DNA from: Toxoplasma gondii ME49
Taxonomy: Eukaryota; Apicomplexa; Conoidasida; Eucoccidiorida; Sarcocystidae
Length of the DNA: 64,000 nucleotides
Assembly (NCBI RefSeq): GCF_000006565.2
Contig: NC_031473.1
Coordinates: 3,326,134-3,390,133 of the forward strand
Direction: 5' to 3'
Made by a program: the position numbers and the translations under genes. Below, piece by piece: positions 12,852 to 23,851 of this stretch (its first letter is position 1; each line of letters begins with the position of its first letter). The notes under the pieces were generated by a model, which saw only the letters and a program-made list of their open reading frames with translations, made no database searches and was not told the origin of the DNA.

Positions 12852-15815
12852 ATGGCGAACGACAAAAAAGGGCCAACGCCAAATGCGGCAACAACCAAGA
12901 CCGATTCACTCTTCCCGACAGGTTGCATCTCTTGCGGGATTTTGACAGGAGCCGTCTCTTCCACTCTCTTCACCCCGTTCGACAGAGGTGGGCAGAGTCA
13001 AGGACGTCGCCTGGTTGTTCGTACTCTTGATGGAGGTCAAAAAGACAATGCTGCGTTTGTGCAAATATGAAAAGCGGAAACCCGCACCTCCCAAATCGAG
13101 TACTGCTTGCTCCTCTGATGGAGCGGTTCATTTAGTTACTCAATCATGCAATATTAGATGTCACGTTAGTCAGTTTGATTGGGAGAGACGTGGAATCTGC
13201 AGTCGAGAGTCTTCTTTAATAGTAGTTATTTTTTTAGACTCCCCTATGCTGAAAAGTGAATTTGTTTGGTATTATCATTTGCACTGTTGAGGATGTACGG
13301 AGTGACCGTACAGGCATGTGAACACAGTTGTCCGTCATCCTAGGTTTCCTCTGGTTCGTCGTCTGAAGGCGATTGCATCCTTGTGGCGTGAATGCCTCTT
13401 CAATATGGAAAATCCGTCGGTTGGAAAGGAGAAGGGGTCTGACAGCTTGTTCCTCTTCACCTCTTGGTATCTCCAGTCGACTTCCTCTTTTTGTGTCGTG
13501 TCAGCTTTGTATCTCTCTGTCACGGCTCGGCGGCCTATCTTCGATCGACGAAATTGGCTAAGACCGTACCAAGGTGTCCTGAACACATTCACATCTCGGG
13601 CGATTAACACTGGACTCTACTATCCTCTCGGTACGTCTGGTTTCGGCGCTCACAGCTTTCCTGGGTACTCTCCTGGAAGGCCGAGCTACATGTCGGCAGT
13701 TTTAGTTAAGAACTATCAAAAATGTGGAGCTCGCAGTTCACCAGGCCAAACTCTCAAAACGTGACTTATCGCCTAGACATGACGTCTCTCAAGTGCCGTA
13801 CTTTACGCATAGAGTTGTCTTTAATAAGTCGTTGCGCGAATAGTTGAGTTCGACATCTGTCACTCTGCGCAGCTTTGGTGAACCGCGACATTCAACGGGA
13901 TACCGTTATGCGTTGTTTTAAACGACGGTTTCTGAATTTCTTATACGACTGTGAAGACATTTTTATTTCCGTATCTCTCGTAACTAAGATTCCTTTAGAT
14001 CTCCGTTTCTCTGGTAGCTGCGGTCTCCTCATCTTCCGGAGGAGGCGTATTTCGTAGCTGCTAAAACACCAGCCTACCTCTCGACAATGGACGCCTATCC
14101 TCTCAGCGGTGAACGATCGCCTCAATTCCAACAGAGCACTTCATCGACATTCTTAATGGACGGTCTCCTTTCCCCTGAACAATGAAAATCTCGTGGAGTG
14201 TTGTGTGGGTTGAATGGAACTGAGTGTGGCGCAGCCTTTAGGCTTCGGTTTTCCTATCGGAAATCATTCTGTTTGTGTGACTTGTTCGCTGCAGAAAGCA
14301 TCTTCACAAATGCCTTATCCTCTTTATACACTTCCCCTGGAGGTTTGAAGGATACAGAGTCTCAGCGGCAAGCGCAAGTTGATGCTGAGGGGGTCGGTCA
14401 AACAAAAATCAGTCAGAAGGATGCAGAAGGCGTCTTGTCCTATCCCACCGCGGACGAACCAAACAGCGGCGAGGCTCCGGCTACTCCCAAATGGATTTTC
14501 CTGGCAGCCGGTCAGCTTGTCGGTCTCACGAGTGCAGTCGTTTGCCATCCCATTAACATGTTGAAGTGTGCGAGCTGGAGCGGCCACAGCGATACGTCGT
14601 CCGGGGCTTTCTTCCAGTTTGTCCGCCGTGGAGGTGAGATGCAGCGAAGGCGATTTGCGAATGGAAAGCAGCTGTAGTCAACCAAATTATTCTGAAGCCT
14701 CAGTTTCTACACAACTGTACAGCTGCCGGTTGGCGAGGGCGTAGCGATCACTTCACGAACCCTTCGTTTTTCCCATGTACACGGCAGTGTTTATCTCAGC
14801 GGCTCCACGTACGAAGGGGAATGTGTCAGCAAATGGTGACGTGCCCTTTATTGTTTTTTATCAACTTCGACAGCGAACATGTGTCTCATTGGCGAGGTAC
14901 ACATTCAAAGTCCTCATCCACGCGCAGTTGCACATTTCGTCCCGCGTGCGTTTCCTTCGTTGGCCCGTCCACCTGATCCCATTTACTTTCGGTAAACCCA
15001 TCCCTCTTCTCATAGGGAATCTCCACAAGTATACAGGCAGTGGTTGATCATCTAGCAGGTATTCCTTTTGCTTCTGATTTGGGAATTTGCTTTCAGGCGT
15101 TCGGCAACTGTATCGTGGCATGGGGCCGACGATGATGAGGGAAGCAATGTTTGGCGGAATTTTCAGTCTCCTTCGCCACGGGTACGGGTTTTCCTCCTCA
15201 GGCACTCCGCCAGTGGACACGAACCGGCCCTCTACGTGTGATTCTACTTCATCTGATCCACCAACACCCGCTCAACAACCTTCGGATATGCAGAGCGTGG
15301 CCATACTGGAGGTGTGCAATCCGTTCGTCGAGAACTTCGTTGCTGCCGCAATTGGAGTAGTGTTTTCTTCTCCGTTCAACTACGCACGCAATATGCAGCT
15401 GTCTACACCGATAGGTGCGCCGACACCCACAACCTGGTCAACGTTGGGCGATCTGTGGAGAGAAGCTTTTCATTCAGCGAGCGCTGACGGAAACACACCG
15501 TGCGACCGGAGAAGCAACAGCGGAGTTACTGCAAAAAGAGGGGCTTTTCCGCAGCTGCCAAAGTCGCGCACTGACACCAGTGTTTCTCCGTCGACGAAGA
15601 ATGTCGCTGATGCAATCCCTCAAGACATTCAACGGAAAGTGCCGAGATGCCTCGTCCGCCACCCCACTGTTCGCGGTGTTGTCATTATCGCAGATCGACT
15701 GCGTATCGGATGGGGATCCGTGAGGGCGTCGATAGGCATGAGTATTGGGGCAGTTGTGTACGGTGCTTGCTTGAACCATCTAGTGCCTCTGACAGGTGGT
15801 TTCTGCATGCCTTAA
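12852..15815 (+). CDS. Mitochondrial carrier family (SLC25) protein, divergent, 4 exons
   Basis: A probable inner-membrane solute carrier; the substrate cannot be told. Exons 12852-12987, 13505-13630, 14295-14633 and 15097-15815 all join at phase 1 and give 439 residues. The start is the ATG in ACCATGG. Three carrier-like halves are visible. Repeat 1: TGAVSSTLFTPFDR across intron 1 into ALYLSV, then RPYQGVLNTFTSRAINTGLYY. Repeat 2: GQLVGLTSAVVCHPINMLK, then LYRGMGPTMMREAMFGGIF. Repeat 3: NFVAAAIGVVFSSPFNYARNM, followed by a long low-complexity insertion and GSVRASIGMSIGAVVYG. The Px[DE]xx[KR] signature is kept only in repeat 1 (PFDR); in repeats 2 and 3 the acidic residue is Asn. A Gln/Ser/Asp-rich linker of about 55 residues lies before repeat 2. 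Family assignment is good, orthology is not determined. Confidence 0.82.
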
Positions 15816-16601
15816 AATTATGGTGCAGGAGACAGCGAGTATGGTGCATAGCAGGTGTGATGTCACGTTTTCGACAGTTCTCCGTTGAGAATCCTGATTC
15901 TGGGTTTCCCTTAAGGCAAATGGCACTTTACCTATCTTGCCGTTGTCTAACTTAGGAACGATCCGCCGTTCGGTCCCGTACGCCACACGCTGTAGCAACG
16001 CACAAATGACCCATTGCTGGCTGAGGCTTCCTCTGCCACTGTGAAGAAAGATCGCACATGGTTTTCTTTTGGCGAGGCTCCGGAAGGATTAGACAAAGGA
16101 GCTGCCTCTTGGTAGATTCAAAAGGGGATTTTCTGTCTCTTGCCTGCGAGGTTCCGACCTCGCGCGCGCCGTTATTTGTTTTCGATTCCTCACTACTGCG
16201 TTACTACTGCTCTCGCGAAGGCTGCAAAGCTGCACGTTTGAAGTTTCTGCAGGGGCGCTTCATTGGCAAAGAAAACGAAGGCGCCAGTGTTCTCGTTCCT
16301 TGTTGCTTCCGGACTTCCCGAATGCACGCTCAATCGCCACTTCGCCTTCGTAGGATTTTGCCCACTAGTTGTGCGGCTGTTACAGAACCGGAGAACATTA
16401 AAATGCCTCACCTTCGAAAAGTCGTATGTTTCTAAAGCACACGATTTACCCACATGTGATGGCGCGAAACGCTGCAGGACTCCGCAACAGAAAATCTGAA
16501 ACACACCGCGATTCAGACTTAGAAACGGTTTAGTCGCGCAGTAAGTCACATGTCGCCTCTACCCCTGGCTCGGCTGCCTCATTTGCGGCCTCGAGCACCG
16601 T
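15816..16601. other. Convergent 3' region, no gene seen
   Basis: It lies between the carrier stop codon and the ODR4-like stop codon. No coding signal is recognised. Confidence 0.5.
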
Positions 16602-18497
16602 CTAGAGATCTTCTTGCCCGTATTGCTGAGTCGTCACTTGGGGCAGAAAGAGGAGAGCAGCAGCGAGGAAGGCGACAAGTGCTCCGAGCACGGCGGCCAC
16701 TACTGCGATGGTTTTGACAGATTCACTCCCCTCTGCCCCCGCACGTTTCCCTCGGCCTCTGTTGGCGTTCCCTCCCATTGTGGCTTCCACTTCAGTCCAA
16801 AACTCGTCATCGCGACAGCTCTCTTTGCGGCTCCCCCTTTCACCCGGAACTCCGTCGGAACCGTGTGCTACGGAAAGGAGAGAACCGGGGAAGGTACCGT
16901 CGTGAAGCTCGCCTTCCGGCGCAGGGTTGGGTACACCCAAGAGAAAGGCGAAGGTGTCGCGAGTAGCCTCGAGGTCTTCCTCGTCTTCGCTCTCGTCAGC
17001 CGCGGGTGCGTTGGCGTCTGACAGTAGCAGTGGAACCTCGTGGTTTTCGTTCTCGCTGCCTGCCATCCCCTCTGCTCTGCTCTCCTTTTCGGACAGACGC
17101 GTTCTCATTCGCACCCGGTTCAACTCGTCTGTCCAGAAGAACTGGCGACGAGTGAAAGCGAGGGGAGAGACAGTCTTCGTTGTCCGCGCTCCGAGGCGCC
17201 CCCGACACTCCGGGCTGCCGCCCTCCCGGGGACTTGTCTCAGCGAAGTCTGAGAGCGACTGAACAAGGCGGCGCGAAAAGGAGACAGCCAAATCGGCGCA
17301 CAGTGCGCTGCACACCAAAGAGAGAGGAGAAGCAGAAAGAGAAGACGCGGGCGAGGTCAGCGAACCCAGGGCGGTCGCGACAAACGTCCCGTCGATCGCG
17401 ACGACTTGCGAGGGATCCTTCGAAGGCGCTGACGCATGCAACGCTTGACAGTCTCTCGCAGCCGCCAGGGAAGCAAGCCGGGAGCAGGAAGTCGAAGAGA
17501 GCGCGAATCTGAGAGGTACGCGAGACGGGAGAAGAGGCAGGAGGTAGGCGAGACGGCAAGGAGAGGGCGGAAGCGAAAAGGCATTTTTGTCCGAGATCAC
17601 ACGAGGCGGCTGTGTCTCCCCAGCTTTCCCTCCACCCGCCTCTTCCACGTACAGCACCGGGCCGTCGAACCACTCCTCGAGGGCGAGACTCAGCTCGGCA
17701 GCCAAGAGCCCCGCCACGTTTTCGGGATGCAGCGGAATTTCAGCCAGCAGTTCCGTCGGAGAGAAGGCGATTTCCACGCACAGAGGCACCACAGACACAT
17801 AGAGACTCAGGGAGGAGAGCGAGGACGAGAGAGAGGTGACAAGCGTCACGGGGAGTGTCGCAGGGGCGGCTGAGCCTGCGTTTTTCGCGGCGAAGAGGAG
17901 ACACCGAGGTGACCCCGAAGAGACGCGCGACAGCGACTCTGCGTCTGCGCTCGCACAAACCGGGAGAAGAAGGACCAGGAAGAAGGCGGGACAAGTCGAA
18001 GGACCCGCGAGCGAAGAGAAGGCGGCAGAGAGAGCAGAAATGGAGAACTGCGTGGCGAAGGATTCACTGACCTCTTCCAGGTCACTTTCTCGAACTCGCA
18101 GCCAGAGCCCGGGAATGGAGCAGCCGCCAGGCAAGTGCCGTAGAGCAAGAGCGGCCTGTCTCGGCAGGCGCCTACAGAGCAGCTCCGAGGCTGTGGCAGA
18201 AGCCGCCAGCGAATTGTGAAAGGAGAAAAAGTCGATTTTAACGGGGTGACTCTTCGCGTCTGAGGAAAGCGGAGAGGCAGGAGGCAACATAATTACTGGA
18301 AGGGCCGGCGAACTTCCCGACGAGGAGTTCTGTGGGCTGGCTGTTACTACCAGACCAAAGGGGTGCGTGTCAGTAGCCGCCAGAGACGCGCTGAGCAGTG
18401 ACGACGAGAGGGTAACAGCAGCGAATCCGAAAGAAGCTTCGGGACCCGCAGACGAAGACACCCTCTTCGCACACGAGCCACGCTTGTCCTTCGCCAT
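16602..18497 (-). CDS. ODR4-like tail-anchored membrane protein
   Basis: An intronless frame of 631 residues. It opens MAKDKRGSCAKR and has a Ser/Ala-rich first half with short conserved-looking blocks: HPFGLVVTASPQN near residue 46, KIDFFSFHNSLAASA near 87, and HLPGGCSIPGLWLRVRE near 118. The last matches the LPGG..+LG+ pattern of ODR4 proteins. A second block, FTRRQFFWTDELNRVRMRTRL, lies near 445. An acidic stretch follows, then one C-terminal hydrophobic segment (TIAVVAAVLGALVAFLAAAL) with a short tail. A single C-terminal transmembrane helix is typical of ODR4, which in animals helps receptor proteins leave the ER. The protein is longer than human ODR4 (454 residues), with Ser/Ala insertions. 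I matched the family by pattern memory; confidence is moderate. Confidence 0.6.
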   Translation of the reverse strand: MAKDKRGSCAKRVSSSAGPEASFGFAAVTLSSSLLSASLAATDTHPFGLVVTASPQNSSSGSSPALPVIMLPPASPLSSDAKSHPVKIDFFSFHNSLAASATASELLCRRLPRQAALALRHLPGGCSIPGLWLRVRESDLEEVSESFATQFSISALSAAFSSLAGPSTCPAFFLVLLLPVCASADAESLSRVSSGSPRCLLFAAKNAGSAAPATLPVTLVTSLSSSLSSLSLYVSVVPLCVEIAFSPTELLAEIPLHPENVAGLLAAELSLALEEWFDGPVLYVEEAGGGKAGETQPPRVISDKNAFSLPPSPCRLAYLLPLLPSRVPLRFALSSTSCSRLASLAAARDCQALHASAPSKDPSQVVAIDGTFVATALGSLTSPASSLSASPLSLVCSALCADLAVSFSRRLVQSLSDFAETSPREGGSPECRGRLGARTTKTVSPLAFTRRQFFWTDELNRVRMRTRLSEKESRAEGMAGSENENHEVPLLLSDANAPAADESEDEEDLEATRDTFAFLLGVPNPAPEGELHDGTFPGSLLSVAHGSDGVPGERGSRKESCRDDEFWTEVEATMGGNANRGRGKRAGAEGSESVKTIAVVAAVLGALVAFLAAALLFLPQVTTQQYGQEDL

Positions 18498-21400
18498 GGC
18501 ATCTGGGGGGGGGGGACGAACTCGAGAGGGTCTAGAGTTTTCGACTGACTTCCGTCACGCGATACAGACAACCAGGTTTGGTTCTTCACGACTGCTGCAC
18601 ACGACCCCCGCACTGGATTGCTCAAGACGCTAAACGCCTGCGATTCCAGTAGCTTGCCAGTACCCGGAGGTCACGCGTACGGCGAAAGAAGGGGAAGGGT
18701 CACCACGCTCTGAGGAAGGCTGGTCAAGCAGGAAAAACTCGAGAAGGGAGCGCAGGCGGAACGAAGTGGACAATGGGGAAGAACGACGGGGGAACTAGAG
18801 GCTCACAACTCGAAGACAGAGTCGAGAGAAAAAGGAGAAGCAAGAAACAAGGAGTGAAACCCAGGGAACGAGCAGGCAACCAAGAGCAGAAGAAGTGGAC
18901 AGAGAGCAGCGGCGGCGCACTCTCGGCTTTTTTTCGAAGATGAAGTTCGAGAAAATGCCACGCACCATGTTCACTCTGGAATGACGGGATTCCGGAAACC
19001 AACAGTTTGGTCGGAAAAAAGATTCACAAGGTTTTCGCCCGCATGCCGGGCGTGGAAAACACCGTTGCGGCCTGCTGGGCACCCATCGCGGAAGTCACCT
19101 TAACGACGAAGGAAACGAATGAGCGCGACAAACCACAAAAAAATACAGAAACAAATGCAAACGGAAAGAAGACATCTGCAAGAAAGTCAGATGTCGAGCT
19201 TTTCTCAGTCTCTGACCAGCGTAGAGAGTCTCTCAACAATACATAGTCGCCCATCCATGCACATTGCTCGACCCTCCCGTCCTCGAGAGGCAAGATCGAC
19301 GAGGTCCATGGGGAGGGGGTTGACGGTTGCCGGCACTGCTCCGCCTCTATTTAGAAGCCGTTTCTTGCCTAAAACAATGTGGTCTCATTCCTGAATCTTT
19401 CTCTCGTCCGCTCTCGAAAATGTGCGGGACGAGTGTCCAGGAATTCGAGAATGGACAGCACCGTGTCGCGGCGGACCGGTCTGGTTGGACGCCAGCGATC
19501 GAGTCAGTCAGCAGGGAAAGTACTCAAGAGTTACAAACTGTCTCCTTTCTCCGAAAGATAAGGACGAAACGTGCGTCCCTTGGCACCGAAAGGCCTCGCC
19601 GCGCGGGCGGGTGTCTGGTTGAGAGAGACAAAGAAGACGACTGAGAGGACGCAGGTAGCAGGACGTGTGCCTTTGTCTTCCCTGCGGTTGAAGCAACCAC
19701 CCGAATCATGTGGCTGTCGATGGATTCTTGGCTAGTCGAAATGCGCAAATTTTATCCACTCCTTCAACTATTGATCTTGCAGATAAAAGTGCCGAGTGCG
19801 CTCCTCGCGAATAGAACAGACAGGAAGCGGCGACACGGAAAGACGGAAGAGATAGAAGGGCACGAGGAGAGGGGGGACACAGAAGGCGACACAACGCGAA
19901 AGTTGAAAGCCTAGACAACGAAGCTAAAAAGGAGGAAAATGAACGGGAATCTGGTGTGGCACAACTGACGTTTCTTTCTCATTCCTATACACATCTAAAA
20001 GTGGGGTACGAATTCGTAAATACTCGATTGCTTCGTGCCTAGCTGCTTGTGAAATACATGTACGTATTGATAGATGGTTCGATATCTTCGCACTCTCATC
20101 CACGCATTATGTGTGCTGCAGCTCTGTGTGGTTTTGTATTAGTGGACGTTTCGCCCCGGTGCTGGAACGTTTGTCGGATTCCGTAGGGGTGGACGCGCGG
20201 GAGCGATCCCCCATTTTGAACTGGACACAGTGCTCGAGATTCTCTCTCTCTTCTGCCATGTGCCTTTTTTTCCGGGTGGCAGTGACCTGGACGGATAGAA
20301 ATGTGGGGTCAGTGGTCTGCTGGTTCTCGCGCGACCATGTTTATCCCGCGGAGTTTACCTCACCCCCTCCCTTCTCGTCTGCGTGTGTCTCGCACTCGCC
20401 CCCCAGAAGAAAGAGGGGGGGGAAGGGGTCGAGCCTGGCACACAGGATTTGGAGAAGTGCAAAGAAAACGCGAGGCGCGAGCAACTGCGACGCGGCCAGT
20501 TTCTTTAATCTCGGCGGAGACTTTGACGCACGAGTGACAGGACCGTCTCGCTTTTTCGCCGCTCCTCTTTGTCTCAGTTGCTTTCCGTTTCTTCCGCCTT
20601 TCCGTCGAAAGGAGACAAAAGGCGCGACGTCACCCAGACACACTGAGCTCGGCGGTGCTGCGGTTTTTTCCGGTGAGTCCTGGCGGGAGAGGCTGTGGAA
20701 GAAGAAGGCCATGGAGAGGAGAGTTCAGCTGACTTCCAGAAGTCGTTCGCTGTCTGTTAATTCCAGCCACATACGGGGTCGATCTCTCTGCCAGAAAACG
20801 CGGGCTGAAACTGGGAGAAAGAGGCGAAACAGAGGGCGCAACGAAGCGCGAGAAGGCAGAACGCTTTCGGCGCACTTCCCCGATCTTTCGGGACGGCAGA
20901 ACCGCGTCTACCTTGGACTTTCTTGTGGTGGGAAGAAAGAGGAAAAAACCCGGGGGAATCCAGAGAACACTCTCTGGAATGGGCTGTGTCGCTTTGAGTC
21001 GACGGAAACGAGGCCGCCTCTCCCCGTCCTCAGTGTTGTGCCACCCGCCTGCTGAGGCGGCAGTAACGGGGGACGTGCACCTCGACGCAGAGAGTTTTCC
21101 TCCGTTTCGACCTGTTCCACTTTGGACATACCGGGAGATCGAGAGTGCATTGCACTCTCGGTCTTTGAAGTTCACCATATTATTTCACTCTTTATTCTCA
21201 GTCGAGCGAAAAGCAACTCCTGGGCGTTCCTCCTCACGTTGGAGGCCGCCAAGGCAATGCCGGTTGCCCGTTTTACGGGACAGTGACAGCGATTCCTCTG
21301 TAGTTATGCCCACAGATATACACATTTATCCACCGCGTGACATGACAGATTAGTGCAAGTGGCAAGGAACGACGCAGGGGTGTGCGTCCATCCGGCAGCA

Positions 21401-22584
21401 TCTGTGCCGGCGAACGGGTGCCGAACACCAAGGCTTTTTTTTTGCTTTGATCCGATGGCCTTCTCCTCTGGCCCCCTTCCCTTTCTTTCTGTGCATATCT
21501 GCAACTCCGCATTTTCAACTCGCGTTCAAGGCGGGTGAACGTGAGCGTTTTGGTGTAAGCGTCGACGCATGGGTGTGTACAGTTGAGACTTCCGTGCACT
21601 GCCTTCTAGACGGAGCGGACAGCGTCATACGTTCCGTGGAGACGTTCGGACCGCCTTCGGTTCCGCTCCAACGCGAGTTTTCTTTCGAAATGCGTCTTTG
21701 TTTCACGCATTAAGTAGACTCGAGTTTGTGTGCACTCTGCGCGCGGCCGGGCGTTTCCGTCGCCTGGCGCGCACAAGCCCCCGGAGTGCATGAATTCGCG
21801 TTGAAACAATGACGTTTACAGAGAAGTGGACGCGAAGTCCAAAGAGATAGTAGTAGTAGATCTGCCGCTGGGTCCTTTGCACGAAAGTGGTGGCCTCTCC
21901 TATTTCTCCGGCACTCTTGACGTGCCTTGGAACTGCAGGCAGAAGCGCGTCTGGGTATTTCTTCGTCGACGCGCATGTGAAGTGTACCGTTTCGTCGATG
22001 CATATCCTTCGCATCTCTTCGTTTACTGACGTTCACATGAAGTCTCCCGTGTTGACTGTAGATGATGACCCGCGCGAAGAAGGCGTCACGCTAGCAATTC
22101 CTGCCACCGCGCTTGTGTTTTGTGGACCGGTTTCTTGTGAACGTATGCATCGAGGACTGGCCAGGGCTCGCGCTCTTCGGACAGACGCCCTTGGGCTTGC
22201 ATATTCGACGACTTTTCCTCCCGGACACACTCGCGGGCCTCTACATGTCCGCCGTCTTGCTAAAAGACTCGACTGAGAACGATCCTGTCTCTGTCACCTG
22301 CATCTGTTTTCCTGTTGTTCGCAGGCTTCGCGCGAGTCTCTTGCGTCAAACAGCTGAGTCGGAGAGTTCTTGCGCTCGGCTCTCGCTCCGGCGTCACACG
22401 CTTCCCCTCTCTCTGGGAGGTTCGCACCCGTCGACTTCGCTGGACTGTCTTGTTGGATTCCGGTTGCAGAGCGCCTGTCTTTTCACGCTCGCTCTGTCGA
22501 CTCTGAAGGCGTCGGTCTCTGTCGCCTGCTAGCAGTCTGTGTGCCCTTCGGTTCTGACCTGTTGCCGCTAACGCCTTCACCACA
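18498..22584. other. Long divergent region between ODR4-like and GRP94
   Basis: About 4.1 kb with no recognised exon. It begins with a G homopolymer near 18508, just upstream of the ODR4-like start. One 314-codon frame (20111-21055, +) is open but Arg/Ser-rich, without motifs and overlapped by other open frames, so I treat it as chance. The stretch should hold both promoters and the GRP94 5' untranslated region, perhaps with an untranslated exon. Confidence 0.45.
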
Positions 22585-23815
22585 ATGTCTCCGGCCGGCC
22601 GGAGGACCCCGAAGAAGCTGGCCTTCGCGGCCCTGCTTCTGGGCGTCTCCGTTGCATGTACGTCCAGCTTTTTTTCTGCTTCAGTCTCTCCCTCGGCGCT
22701 TTGGGTGGCGGCGACTGAGACTGACGCCGCAGAGCCTTTGACTGCGGAGGAGGCGCCGCGGTCGCTGCCGATCGACGAGAGCGAGAAGGCGGCGGCGCCC
22801 TTGACCGCCGAGGAGCAGGAGGCGGTGCAGAAGAGCCAAGAGAGTCACCAGTACCAGACGGAGGTGTCGCGTTTGATGGACATCATCATCAACTCGCTGT
22901 ACACGCAGCGCGAGGTATTTCTCCGCGAGTTGATTTCGAACGCCGTGGACGCATTGGAGAAGGTCCGCTTCACGGCGCTCAGCCATCCGGAGGTGCTGGA
23001 GCCGAAGAAGAACCTGGACATTCGGATCGAGTTCGACGCAGACGCGAAGACGCTGAGCATCATCGACTCGGGGATTGGGATGACCAAGCAAGACTTGATC
23101 AACAACCTCGGCACCGTCGCTAAGTCAGGCACGAGCAACTTCCTCGAAGCCATGGCCCAGGGCAACGATGTGAACTTGATCGGACAGTTCGGCGTCGGCT
23201 TCTACAGCGCCTTCCTGGTTGCAGACAAAGTCACTGTGGTCTCCAAGAACGTCGAAGACGATCAACATATCTGGGAAAGCTCTGCAGATGCGAAGTTCCA
23301 CGTCGCGAAAGACCCGCGAGGCAACACCCTCGGCCGCGGAACTTGCGTCACGCTCCACCTCAAGGAAGACGCCACAGAATTCCTCAACGAGTGGAAGCTG
23401 AAGGACTTGACTACGCGGTTCAGCCAGTTCATGAGCTACCCCATCTACGTTCGCACCTCGCGCACCGTCACGGAAGAAGTCCCGATCGAAGACGAGGAAG
23501 CAGAGACCAAGGACGAAGACAAGGAGAAGGACGAAGACAAGGACAAGGACGACGTCGAGGTCACCGAGGGCGACAAGGACGAGAAGAAAGACAAGGTACA
23601 CGAGGCTCTCCGGGGGGGAAAGGACTGAACTCGAGGGCAGGAGGAACGAACACACGTCGAGAGAGGTGCATCTTTTCAGCCTGTGCGAAGGCGCCCAGGC
23701 CTGGCGAGTCGCCGTCCTTTTTTGCTCGCAGCCAGCATGTACACGCATGGGGACCTCTTTAGACACGCATCTCTGCTCGCGGTGTGGCAGCTTCTCGATA
23801 AGCACTGCTGTAATC

Positions 23816-23851
<36 letters not shown>

